DNA of 23,788 nt. It comes from an uncultured Clostridia bacterium. Lineage in GTDB: Bacteria > Bacillota > Clostridia > Christensenellales > Borkfalkiaceae. Each line of letters opens with the position of its first letter. The stretch's first letter is position 1. This document shows positions 1-6,644 of this stretch, piece by piece. The stretch is taken from contig CALDMH010000119.1 in assembly GCA_937915565.1 (NCBI GenBank), forward strand, positions 1 to 23,788, in the 5' to 3' direction. The position numbers and the translations under genes are program-made. The notes under the pieces were generated by a model. It was not told the DNA's origin, searched no databases, and saw only the letters and a program-made list of their open reading frames with translations.

Positions 1-134
1 CAATTCCGTGGTTTTTCGTTACTCTTTCGCAAAAGCGAAAGAGTGAACTTCCTTTTCGGAAGTGACGCGATTGCGGACTTTAAGTTAAAAAATAAGAAGT
101 CGGCGTGTCCGAACAATCGCTGTTCCGTCGCTCC
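1..134. repeat. Hairpin-rich intergenic repeat, copy 1 (cut by window edge)
   Basis: This stretch recurs at 216-351 with only a T/C change in the second hairpin loop, a T/C change near 106 and a 2-base T indel. It contains a perfect 10-bp hairpin with an AAAA loop (21-44), a 6-bp hairpin (47-63), a longer imperfect stem joining 67-78 with 107-120 (GCGATTG..CGGAC against GTCCG..CAATCGC), and a small 5-bp hairpin GAACA/TGTTC at 111-125. Its first bases are the right arm of a terminator-like hairpin that is complete in copy 2, so the unit begins upstream of the window. No coding potential is evident. It may be a dispersed intergenic repeat family or a duplicated gene end. Confidence 0.85.
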
Positions 135-203
135 GCTCCTTACAAATCTTTAAAGTCGGGAAAAAGGCAACGTTTCTTGCGTTAATCAAAAATTTAAATA
201 AAG

Positions 204-231
204 AACCACGGAAAACAATTCCGTGGTTTTT
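204..231. terminator. Intrinsic-terminator-like hairpin between the repeat copies
   Basis: A perfect 10-bp stem (204-213 with 219-228, loop AACAA) runs directly into a T-run at 227-231. It fits an intrinsic terminator reading rightward, for a gene left of the window. The A-rich left flank means it could also act leftward. The right arm and loop are repeated at window positions 1-16, so the terminator is part of the repeat unit. Confidence 0.55.
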
Positions 232-351
232 CGTTACTCTTTCGCAAAAGCGAAAGAGTGAACTTCCTTTCCGGAAGTGACGCGATTGCGGACTTTAAGT
301 TTTAAAAAATAAGAAGTCGGCGCGTCCGAACAATCGCTGTTCCGTCGCTCC
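216..351. repeat. Hairpin-rich intergenic repeat, copy 2
   Basis: Second copy of the 1-134 element, offset by 215 bp (217 bp after a 2-base indel). The 10-bp AAAA-loop hairpin lies at 236-259, the 6-bp hairpin at 262-278, and the long imperfect stem joins 282-293 with the segment ending at 337. The differences fall in loops or linkers, so all stems are conserved, which suggests that the folded form matters or that the duplication is recent. The similarity stops at 351; the sequence downstream is unrelated to that following copy 1. Confidence 0.85.
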
Positions 352-522
352 TATTCTTCGAATTAACCGGATTATACAAGAAAAAAAGGAGACGGCTTAA
401 AGAAACGATAATTATGGAAGAAACAATTCTGTGAGATGAAAATTTGGCGCAGACTTGCGACGACTTCGTAAGCCTTGCCGAGAAACTCCCGCTTATCGTC
501 ACATACTATATTTACTTCAAAT
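352..522. other. Intergenic stretch with no supported gene
   Basis: Between repeat copy 2 and the terminator at 523 I see no gene with a credible start and ribosome binding site. A minus-strand TATAAT-like hexamer (371-376 as ATTATA on the plus strand) has no good -35 partner. A short open frame on the minus strand crosses the region, but it runs through the terminator hairpin and lacks a ribosome binding site, so I do not call it. A decayed gene fragment cannot be excluded. Confidence 0.5.
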
Positions 523-551
523 AAAAAATCCGCCGGAAAAGCGGATTTTTT
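523..551. terminator. Bidirectional intrinsic terminator downstream of the AraC-family gene
   Basis: An 11-bp perfect stem (523-533 with 541-551) has a GC core TCCGC/GCGGA flanked by six A on one side and six T on the other, around a 7-nt loop. It starts 5 bp beyond the stop codon of the minus-strand regulator, exactly where its terminator is expected. The A/T symmetry lets it work in both directions. Confidence 0.9.
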
Positions 552-555
552 GTTT

Positions 556-1428
556 TTATAACTTGTTTGCCTTGCGGAATTCACTGGGGGACATATCCAT
601 AAATTTCTTGAACGTGCGGTTGAAATGGCTTATGCTGAGAAAACCCATTTCCTGTGCAACTTCGGTGATGGTTTTATCGGTGTACAAAAAGGCGTCTTTT
701 GCAATGTTGATTTTGACCGACGAAACGTACTCGATTATCGTATACCCCGTATGATTCTTGAAAATTCGCGATAATCGCGAGTAAGAATAGGGCGTGTATT
801 TGGCAAGGTCGGCAACGTTATCGAAATCAAGGTGAGGGTTGTTCAGCATCGTTAGAAAATTGTTGAACCAACCCGGGTTTTGCTCTTTCAGGTTGTACGC
901 CGAAAAAATGAACCTGTCTATTACTCGATTTAAGATAATTTTCGTTTGAAATCGGCGGGCTTCCGTATCAAGAGTGTTTGCCTGAATGGAAAGAATGGTG
1001 GGAATAATGCTCGTAATGAATTCTACGGGCAGTCTTTCCGTAAGCAACTTGTCCGAGTTAGACAATTCATCGTATAAATTGTCTCCGTAAAGGGCGCAAA
1101 GTTTTTGCATATATTCGTTTTTTACCGTAAAAGTGAGCGTTTTTACGTTCTTTCCGCTTTCAAAAGTAAAATAATGCGCGTCGGTAGGTTTTATAAGGCA
1201 AGCGTCGCCTATTTTCATCGAATAGGTTTTTCCGTTTATCGTGTGGATAAGCGCGCCGTCGGTAACGATAAATATTTCCCAGTGGTCGTGGATATGACAA
1301 TACGGGAAAGGTATGCTCAGATAGTTGAACGACACTTCGTCGTCGGGGTGCGGTGAGTCCAAAGCGTATTTGCATATTCGATCGGGCTTTTTTATGAAAG
1401 GCGTTTTAATAGTTTGACGGTTTTTCAT
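556..1428 (-). CDS. AraC-family transcriptional regulator with N-terminal cupin sensor
   Basis: This encodes a cytoplasmic DNA-binding regulator of 290 residues, typical for the AraC/XylS family. Residues about 30-95 form a cupin-like sugar-sensing domain (HIHDHWEIFIVTDG, then GDACLIKPTDAH). Residues about 185-287 carry the two helix-turn-helix motifs, ending in the family signature (ITEVAQEMGF...HFNRTFKKFMDMSPSEFRK). The frame stays open upstream to a TTG at 1548, but that start would add 40 untypical hydrophobic residues and overlap the promoter, so I chose the ATG at 1428. No Shine-Dalgarno precedes this ATG. A TTGACA-17-TACACT promoter puts the predicted transcript start on the ATG itself. 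The gene is divergent from the sugar operon, which it probably controls as an activator responding to a pathway sugar. The family call is firm; the ligand is unknown. Confidence 0.93.
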   Translation of the reverse strand: MKNRQTIKTPFIKKPDRICKYALDSPHPDDEVSFNYLSIPFPYCHIHDHWEIFIVTDGALIHTINGKTYSMKIGDACLIKPTDAHYFTFESGKNVKTLTFTVKNEYMQKLCALYGDNLYDELSNSDKLLTERLPVEFITSIIPTILSIQANTLDTEARRFQTKIILNRVIDRFIFSAYNLKEQNPGWFNNFLTMLNNPHLDFDNVADLAKYTPYSYSRLSRIFKNHTGYTIIEYVSSVKINIAKDAFLYTDKTITEVAQEMGFLSISHFNRTFKKFMDMSPSEFRKANKL

Positions 1429-1434
1429 AAAAAA

Positions 1435-1463
1435 AGTGTAGCAAAGAACGATGCGTTTGTCAA
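1435..1463 (-). promoter_or_regulatory. Promoter of the AraC-family gene (predicted leaderless)
   Basis: Read on the minus strand, a perfect -35 TTGACA (1463-1458) is followed by 17 bp and the -10 TACACT (1440-1435). Six T separate the -10 from the ATG at 1428, so a start 7 nt downstream of the -10 falls on the A of the ATG. Confidence 0.7.
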
Positions 1464-1466
1464 ACG
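1454..1466. promoter_or_regulatory. Palindrome over the -35 of the regulator promoter
   Basis: CGTTTG T CAAACG is a perfect 6+1+6 palindrome that contains the -35 hexamer of the regulator promoter. It could be an operator, for example for autoregulation, although AraC proteins usually bind direct repeats. Function is inferred from position only. Confidence 0.35.
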
Positions 1467-1533
1467 GAGAAATATGCAATTTGGCAGTTTTTGCAAAATA
1501 TTCTATTGAAATGGCGAAAATCAATAAAAAAAT

Positions 1534-1561
1534 AGCATAATAAGGCAAGAATAGAGCATAA
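1534..1561 (+). promoter_or_regulatory. Candidate AraC-family activator site: two direct half-sites
   Basis: AGCATAA occurs at 1534-1540 and again at 1555-1561, exactly 21 bp (two helical turns) apart in the same orientation. The second copy ends 6 bp before the -35 of the divergent promoter. This is the geometry known for AraC-family activators, and E. coli AraC half-sites also carry a TAGCAT core. Binding by the neighbouring regulator is inference. Confidence 0.5.
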
Positions 1562-1567
1562 AAGTTG

Positions 1568-1596
1568 TTGAATTGAGGTGTTAAAGGAAGTATAAT
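1568..1596 (+). promoter_or_regulatory. Sigma-A-type promoter of the sugar operon
   Basis: TTGAAT (1568-1573), a 17-bp spacer and a perfect TATAAT (1591-1596). The predicted start is near 1603, giving a leader of about 115 nt that contains a TTCGGCTG repeat at 1653-1660 and 1667-1674. The imperfect -35 fits an activator-dependent promoter. Confidence 0.75.
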
Positions 1597-1717
1597 TGCA
1601 CTTGTAAAATGCGTTATTATCGAAAAAGTTTAGAATTTGCGGTTTATAAATATTCGGCTGCGTTTTTTCGGCTGAGAGAATATAAGCGATAAACGATTTT
1701 AAGATTTATAGGAGAAA

Positions 1718-2902
1718 ATGGTGAAAAAAATAGATTTTTTAATCGAAGGCGACGGCGTTTTAAGGCTTAAACCCACTTGGGTTCCGAGAAGTTTTTGTCG
1801 CCCGGGCAAAAGAATTAAGTTGCACCCGGATGATTATTACGTTTTAGGGCTTGAAAAAGGCGGAATAGACGAAAGATGGTTTGCGTCCACAACCTGGGCG
1901 GAGAACGGTCCCGGCACTCCCGAGGACGAGGGGCTTTCCTACGTCGTTTCGGCGGACGGAAAGGAGCAGGTTTTGCTCCGCGATATGGTGGACGAGCTTA
2001 AAGGCGAGATAATCGGTGAAAACCTTTGGAATAAATACCGTAAATGGCCGATGTTCTCCAAATTTTTCGATAATGCGGGTCCGCTTCCGCATCATATCCA
2101 TCACCGAGACGAACACGCAAAGAGAGTGGGTTGCGACGGGAAACCCGAGATGTACTTTTTCCCTGCGCAGATGAATAATTACGGCGCGGAATTTCCGTAC
2201 ACGTTTTTCGGTCTTAATCCCGACTGCAAAAAAGAAGATATAAAGAAATGTCTTGAAAACTTTGCCAAGGGTGATAATCACCTGCTTGATTATTCACAGG
2301 CGTACAATATAGAACTCGACACCGGCTGGGACGTTCCCCCGGGAGTTCTGCACGCGCCTGCAAGCTTGTGTACGTACGAGCCGCAGTTTGCGTCGGACGT
2401 ATACGCAATGTATCAGTCGGTTTTGCTCGGCGGACATTGCGTTCCCGAAGATTTGCTTTGGAAAAATTGTCCGCCCGAAGAAAAGGGTAATTTCGATTAT
2501 CTTATGGACGTTATCGACTGGGAAGCCAACGTCGACCCCAAGTTTAAAGAACATCGTTTTATGCGCCCGATAGTGGACGAAGAGGACGATAAGCATAAGG
2601 AAGAGTGGATTTGTTATAAATCAAAACTTGCCTGCGCGAAGAGACTTACCGTTTATCCCGGTCAGACGGTTACCGTAAAGGACGGCGCGGCTTACGGTTT
2701 TATTCTTATAGAAGGCCATGGCAAATTCGGTAAATGGGACGTCGAAACGCCAACTCTTATAAGATACGGCGAACTTACGAACGACGAGTTTTTCGTAACC
2801 GAAAAAGCGGCGAAGAAGGGGATAACGATAACGAACGAAAGCAAGACGGAAAATATAGTAATGCTCAAACATTTTGCGGAAAACCCCGACCTTAAATTTT
2901 GA
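1718..2902 (+). CDS. Cupin-fold phosphomannose-isomerase-like protein
   Basis: This is a 394-residue soluble protein with no signal peptide. Residues 121-133 (GPLPHHIHHRDEH), the KPE at 142-144 and the VPPGVLHAP segment around H212 have the order and spacing of the metal-binding motifs of cupin-type (class I) mannose-6-phosphate isomerases. Likely metal ligands are among H126/H128, E144 and H212. It is longer than typical ManA (about 310-390 residues) and has a C-terminal second beta region (about 300-394), so it may be a divergent isomerase acting on a free or phosphorylated sugar. Known family logic would make it convert an aldose such as mannose to the ketose, consistent with the beta-mannosidase-like gene in the same operon. 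AGGAG at 1710-1714 is only 3 nt from the ATG; the GTG at 1721 has better spacing (6 nt), so the start is uncertain by one codon. It is the first gene after the promoter. The fold is likely; the substrate is not known. Confidence 0.72.
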   Translation: MVKKIDFLIEGDGVLRLKPTWVPRSFCRPGKRIKLHPDDYYVLGLEKGGIDERWFASTTWAENGPGTPEDEGLSYVVSADGKEQVLLRDMVDELKGEIIGENLWNKYRKWPMFSKFFDNAGPLPHHIHHRDEHAKRVGCDGKPEMYFFPAQMNNYGAEFPYTFFGLNPDCKKEDIKKCLENFAKGDNHLLDYSQAYNIELDTGWDVPPGVLHAPASLCTYEPQFASDVYAMYQSVLLGGHCVPEDLLWKNCPPEEKGNFDYLMDVIDWEANVDPKFKEHRFMRPIVDEEDDKHKEEWICYKSKLACAKRLTVYPGQTVTVKDGAAYGFILIEGHGKFGKWDVETPTLIRYGELTNDEFFVTEKAAKKGITITNESKTENIVMLKHFAENPDLKF

Positions 2903-2904
2903 AA

Positions 2905-3804
2905 ATGAACAAAAAAGACGCAGGCAAACAAGTCGTTTCCGCTTACGACGTAGTTTTTGAAAGCGGAAAAGAAAAGGGTAAGCAAGGCATTCTGGTTAAC
3001 GTCGGCGTGCTCGAAGTGCTTTTTAATAAGACGAACGCACTTGACGTGGTGTGGGTAAAGTACGAGGGTAACAACGTTTCTTTTTTGTCGAAAAACGGGC
3101 TTAATTCCAATATCGGCGAATTTGCGGATAAATTCGAGGGCGGTTTTTTATACACCTGCGGAACGGATAACGTAAGTTCCTGCGTCAACGGCAAACCCGT
3201 TCACGGCAGCTTGCATTACAGTCCTGCCGAAAAGGTTTGCGTTACGCTTTCCGACGATAGTGCGGAAATTTTCGGAATTGTGAGACAAACCGCGCTTTTC
3301 GGGGAAAATCTTACGATTAAGAGACGTTTTACCGTTAAGGAAAACGAAATAACGATATGCGACACCGTTTGCAACGAGGCGTATACCGAAGCAAAATACG
3401 TTTTGCTTTATCACACTAATTTCGGTTATCCGTTTTTAAACGAGAACTTGAAACTTGAAATTCCGTTTGTTAAAAGCGAAGGTCTCACCGATTATGCGAA
3501 AAGTCGAGCGGATAAGCAGTTGCAAATAACCGAACCGATAGACGGCGGTGACGAAGAGGTTTTTTACAATACGCTCGAAAAGGGTGAAGTAACGCTCACA
3601 AACGACGATTTGAAAATACGCATAAAAGTAATATACGACGTTGAGGATTTCCCGGTTTTGTTGCAATGGAAAAGTATGATAAGCGGGGATTACGCGCTCG
3701 GTATAGAACCGTCGTTTACGAGATTCGACGATTTTAAAATGCGCACGCTTTCGCCGGGCGATAAAAGACAATACAAAATCAAATATACTTTCGGCGGATT
3801 TTAA
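2905..3804 (+). CDS. DUF4432-type aldose 1-epimerase-like protein
   Basis: This is a 299-residue cytoplasmic protein of the galactose-mutarotase-like beta-sandwich class. The segment around residues 83-101 (YTCGTDNV, then PVHGSL) matches the TCGLDNVG...HGR signature I associate with DUF4432, where the histidine (H100 here) sits in the presumed active site. A second histidine lies in LLYHTNFGYP, near residue 173. It would catalyse anomer interconversion of a sugar released by the intracellular hydrolases; the exact sugar is unknown. A TTG at 2899 also opens the frame and overlaps the preceding stop, but the ATG at 2905, 2 bp after that stop, is the more likely start. Neither has a clear Shine-Dalgarno, so translation is probably coupled to the upstream gene. 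Confidence 0.75.
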   Translation: MNKKDAGKQVVSAYDVVFESGKEKGKQGILVNVGVLEVLFNKTNALDVVWVKYEGNNVSFLSKNGLNSNIGEFADKFEGGFLYTCGTDNVSSCVNGKPVHGSLHYSPAEKVCVTLSDDSAEIFGIVRQTALFGENLTIKRRFTVKENEITICDTVCNEAYTEAKYVLLYHTNFGYPFLNENLKLEIPFVKSEGLTDYAKSRADKQLQITEPIDGGDEEVFYNTLEKGEVTLTNDDLKIRIKVIYDVEDFPVLLQWKSMISGDYALGIEPSFTRFDDFKMRTLSPGDKRQYKIKYTFGGF

Positions 3805-3825
3805 ATCGCAACTTAATAACCGGAA

Positions 3826-5838
3826 ATGAAATGGTATAAAAAAATTTATAGAAGACAACTTACCGATATGCACGTTGCGGACGACAAAAGCGAATATCTT
3901 TCGGCGTTCGACGAGGAAAAGTATTTTGCTTGCTTAAAAAAGGCGCATATACAAAGCCCGATGATTTATCTGCAATCGCATACCGGTTTATGCAATTATC
4001 CGACGACCGTTGCAAGAACGCACGCTAAAATGGCGGGCGAAAATAACGGTATAAAAAAACTTATAGAGCTTTGTAAAAAAGACGGACTGAAAGTCGTAGG
4101 TTATTACAGCCTTATATTCAACAACGTGGCGGCGGACGCACACCCGGATTGGGAAATGCGCTATGCCGACGGCTCGACCTGGCGCGATAAAGGGCAAAGA
4201 TACGGCCTTTGTTGCCCGAACAACGTTGATTATAGAAAATTCGTTAAAGATAACGTTGCCGAGCTTGCCGCTTATTTTACCGGCCTTGACGGAATATTTT
4301 ACGATATGCCGTACTGGGAAGTTGCCTGCCGATGCGAATCGTGCAAAAAAAGATATAAAAAAGAAACCGGCAGAAATTTGCCCGAAAAAGAAGATTGGAA
4401 CGACGATAACTGGCTGCTTTACGTAAAAAAACGCCAGGATTGGATGGTGGACTTCGTAAAATACGTTAAAAAACTATCAAAAGCCGTTATGCCGAAAACC
4501 ACCGTGGAATTCAACTTTGCCGCGGTTATAGGTTGCGATTGGCTTGGCGGTTCTACCGAGGGAATAAACGACGAGTGTGAGTTTACCGGCGGCGATTTGT
4601 ACGGCGACCTTTACAGTCATTCATTCACGGCAAAATACTATTACGGCATAACCAGAAATCAACCGTTCGAGTATATGACCTGTCGGTGCAACAAGAATTT
4701 GAGAGAGCATACGATAACGAAACCGCAGGAAATGCTTGACGCCGAGATAATGCTTACTTGCGCGCACCACGGCGCAACGCTCAACATAGACGCGATAAAC
4801 CCCGACGGCACGCTTGACGAAAGGGTGTACGAAAAAGTGGGCAAGGCCTTTGAAAAACAGACGCCGTATGAAAAATATATGGCAAAAGGCGAACTTTATG
4901 CCGAAGTAGCCGTGTATTTCGACAGCAATACGATGTTTGAAGAACCGTATGCGAAAACGTACAATAAACTTTGCGCGGTAAACGCCCACAAAACGCTTGT
5001 GGAAAAACACGTTGCGACTGCGGTTGTCGCAAACGGAAATTTAGAAAATCTCGAAAAATATCAAATGATAATCGCGCCGTGTCTGCAAGATTTTTTAAAC
5101 GACGAACCGCTTAAATTTATAGAATACGTTAAAAACGGCGGAACGCTTTATTTGTCCGGCAGAAGCGATTCGAGGCTTATGAAGGAGTTTTTCGGCGCGA
5201 AGTTTATCGGTTATACTTTCGGCGACAGTAAGTTTCCGCATATATATAAGGGATATAACGAAGTTCAGGCGTACGTTGCGCCCGACGGCGAGTATAAAGA
5301 GATATTCGGCGAATTCAACGAAAAATATCCTTTGCCGATAACCTACAAAATGCCGATATATAAAACGGGCGGCAACGTTAAGGCGAACGTCGTTCTGCCT
5401 TATACCGACCCTGATAACAATCGGTCTTTCGCGTCGATTCACTCGAATCCGCCTGCGGAGAAGACCGATATTCCCGCCGTCGTTGAAACGTACTACGGGA
5501 AGGGAAAGGTTATATGGAGCGCTGCGCTTATCGAAAACGACGAAAGGACGAATTTTAAAGACGTTTTCGGGAAAATCGTTCTTGCAAACGTTAAACCGAA
5601 ATACGAGATTGTCGCAAGCAAATTTATAGAAAGCGTGATTTTCGAGGATAAAAACGAAGTTTATATAAGCCTCGTCAATCTTGATTCGAGTTACGAAAAG
5701 ATTGAAAGAAGCGTCGAAATCATCGCTTGCGATTGTCTGAAAGCAAAGAGATTGTCCGATAACGAAAGGTTAAAAATATATAACGGAAAAATAACCGTCG
5801 GAGTTATCGGTTTCGAAATGATAAAATTAACGTTTTGA
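3826..5838 (+). CDS. GHL6/GH42-like cytoplasmic glycoside hydrolase, putative
   Basis: This is a 670-residue protein without a signal peptide. Residues about 12-340 look like a TIM barrel of the hypothetical glycosyl hydrolase 6 (GHL6) kind. Motifs include YLQSHTGLCNYPT (48-60), GLKVVGYYSL (87-96), LDGIFYDMPYW (154-164, with D160 at the end of a barrel strand where a nucleophile often lies) and a CxCxxCxxRY cluster (C168, C170, C173). Residues about 355-560 resemble the glutamine-amidotransferase-like middle domain of GH42 beta-galactosidases (MIIAPCLQDFL...FIEYVKNGGTLYLSG), followed by a small C-terminal beta domain. The likely role is hydrolysis of an imported oligosaccharide; linkage and sugar are not predictable from sequence. 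The ATG at 3826 has only a weak GGA upstream and lies 21 bp after the epimerase-like gene. The family call is from memory of motifs, not a search. Confidence 0.68.
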   Translation: MKWYKKIYRRQLTDMHVADDKSEYLSAFDEEKYFACLKKAHIQSPMIYLQSHTGLCNYPTTVARTHAKMAGENNGIKKLIELCKKDGLKVVGYYSLIFNNVAADAHPDWEMRYADGSTWRDKGQRYGLCCPNNVDYRKFVKDNVAELAAYFTGLDGIFYDMPYWEVACRCESCKKRYKKETGRNLPEKEDWNDDNWLLYVKKRQDWMVDFVKYVKKLSKAVMPKTTVEFNFAAVIGCDWLGGSTEGINDECEFTGGDLYGDLYSHSFTAKYYYGITRNQPFEYMTCRCNKNLREHTITKPQEMLDAEIMLTCAHHGATLNIDAINPDGTLDERVYEKVGKAFEKQTPYEKYMAKGELYAEVAVYFDSNTMFEEPYAKTYNKLCAVNAHKTLVEKHVATAVVANGNLENLEKYQMIIAPCLQDFLNDEPLKFIEYVKNGGTLYLSGRSDSRLMKEFFGAKFIGYTFGDSKFPHIYKGYNEVQAYVAPDGEYKEIFGEFNEKYPLPITYKMPIYKTGGNVKANVVLPYTDPDNNRSFASIHSNPPAEKTDIPAVVETYYGKGKVIWSAALIENDERTNFKDVFGKIVLANVKPKYEIVASKFIESVIFEDKNEVYISLVNLDSSYEKIERSVEIIACDCLKAKRLSDNERLKIYNGKITVGVIGFEMIKLTF

Positions 5839-5861
5839 TATAAATAATATTATGACTAAAA

Positions 5862-5876
5862 ATACACGATGTGTAT
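5862..5876. promoter_or_regulatory. Palindrome abutting the ribosome binding site
   Basis: ATACAC GAT GTGTAT is a perfect 6+3+6 inverted repeat ending one base before the AGGAGG (5877-5882) of the lipoprotein gene. It could be a repressor operator or a small hairpin affecting translation. A TTGATA at 5835-5840 might be a -35, but no good -10 follows, so I do not call a promoter. Confidence 0.35.
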
Positions 5877-5887
5877 AGGAGGTAAAT

Positions 5888-6457
5888 ATGAGAAAATTAT
5901 TAGTTGCATTGCTTGTCGTTACGTTATCGGCAGCATTTATCGTCGGTTGCGGCGAAACGGGCAATAAGGACTCGACGTCCGTTCCCCCGACTTCGACGTC
6001 TGAAACGCCGACTGAATCGCCGGACGAAAAAGTATACGTTAAGGTAACGTTCAAGCAGGCCGGACAAAGCGACGTCGTGAAGAAGGTTGAAAAAGGTACC
6101 GCGCTTACGGACGTCCCCGTCCCCGCTCCCGTCAAAGGTCACACCGTTGAATGGGATAAGAAGAACTTCGACGCGGTTGGCGAAGATACGGTTGTAAACG
6201 CCGTGGCGACCGCAAACACTTACACGATAACTTTCGATTACGGCGATTCGGGCTTCGTAGGGCCTGCGACGATGAAGGTTACTTACGACGAAGACTTCAA
6301 ACTCCCCGTAAATAAATCGACCTCGGTCGATTTTAAAGACGTTTCCTGGAAGATTTCGGGTACCGACGAAAAACTGGTTGAAGGTAAGTATACTATCGAT
6401 AAAGATATAACGGTTAAAATCGAATACACCGAAAAGATTGTGTTCGTCGAAGTATAA
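5888..6457 (+). CDS. Small lipoprotein with InlB-type (Listeria-Bacteroides) repeats
   Basis: This is a 189-residue protein with a lipoprotein signal peptide: positive start (MRKLL), hydrophobic core and lipobox IVGC with C21 as the lipidated cysteine. A Ser/Thr/Pro-rich spacer (about 29-46) leads to two to three short beta modules (about 49-180). The stretch PVKGHTVEWDKKNFDAVGEDTVVNAVATANTYTITFDYG shape, given here only in part as KGHTVEWD and NTYTITFDYG, is typical of InlB B-repeats found in surface proteins. It is therefore probably exposed outside the membrane as a binding or spacer protein; no enzymatic motif is visible. AGGAGG at 5877-5882 gives a strong start. It is the first exported product after three cytoplasmic enzymes. 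Confidence 0.8.
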   Translation: MRKLLVALLVVTLSAAFIVGCGETGNKDSTSVPPTSTSETPTESPDEKVYVKVTFKQAGQSDVVKKVEKGTALTDVPVPAPVKGHTVEWDKKNFDAVGEDTVVNAVATANTYTITFDYGDSGFVGPATMKVTYDEDFKLPVNKSTSVDFKDVSWKISGTDEKLVEGKYTIDKDITVKIEYTEKIVFVEV

Positions 6458-6644
6458 AGACGTACCGAATCGATGAGCCCCGTTAAAATTACGGGCGTCG
6501 GAAAAAAGAAGAGACGTCTCTTCTTGCTTACGAGGTAAGCAAGAATATTCTTTAACGGGAATCGCAAAATATACCCGTGCGTTTACGCGTTTTTCGTTGA
6601 AAAACGAACGAGGGTATACGTTAAAAAAATAAGGAGAAATTGAT
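6458..6644 (+). promoter_or_regulatory. Highly structured intergenic region with mutually exclusive stems
   Basis: This 187-bp gap contains a perfect 20-bp palindrome (6506-6525); an 11-bp hairpin with a GAG loop (6521-6545) sharing 5 nt with that palindrome; a 9-bp long-range stem CCCGTTAAA/TTTAACGGG (6479-6487 with 6551-6559); a local CCCGT/ACGGG hairpin (6479-6483 with 6491-6495) competing for the same arm; and a 7-bp stem TATACCC/GGGTATA (6570-6576 with 6612-6618) enclosing an 8-bp hairpin (6588-6606). No U-tract follows any of them. It may be an RNA processing or stability element, or an attenuator-like switch controlling the large secreted protein downstream. The ribosome binding site AAGGAG (6631-6636) lies outside the stems. 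Confidence 0.6.

Noticed and set aside
1..351. CRISPR-like repeat array
   Set aside because: Only two copies of about 134 bp at 215-bp period, with internal hairpins; no short regular repeats or spacers and no cas genes.
372..584. 70-codon minus-strand frame left of the regulator
   Set aside because: It runs through the terminator hairpin at 523-551 and overlaps the end of the regulator gene; no ribosome binding site.
1429..1548. Extended N-terminus of the AraC-family protein from a TTG at 1548
   Set aside because: It would add 40 hydrophobic, family-untypical residues, has no ribosome binding site, and overlaps a good promoter for the shorter form.
1603..1717. Riboswitch in the operon leader
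   Set aside because: Only a short TTCGGCTG repeat and weak TTATCG/CGATAA pairing are seen; nothing matches a riboswitch core I know.
2899..2904. TTG start for the DUF4432 protein overlapping the upstream stop
   Set aside because: The ATG two codons later is the more usual start, and neither has a better ribosome binding site; the difference is only two residues.
5835..5863. Promoter before the small lipoprotein gene
   Set aside because: TTGATA is a fair -35, but the sequence 16-18 bp downstream is just A-rich without a good -10.
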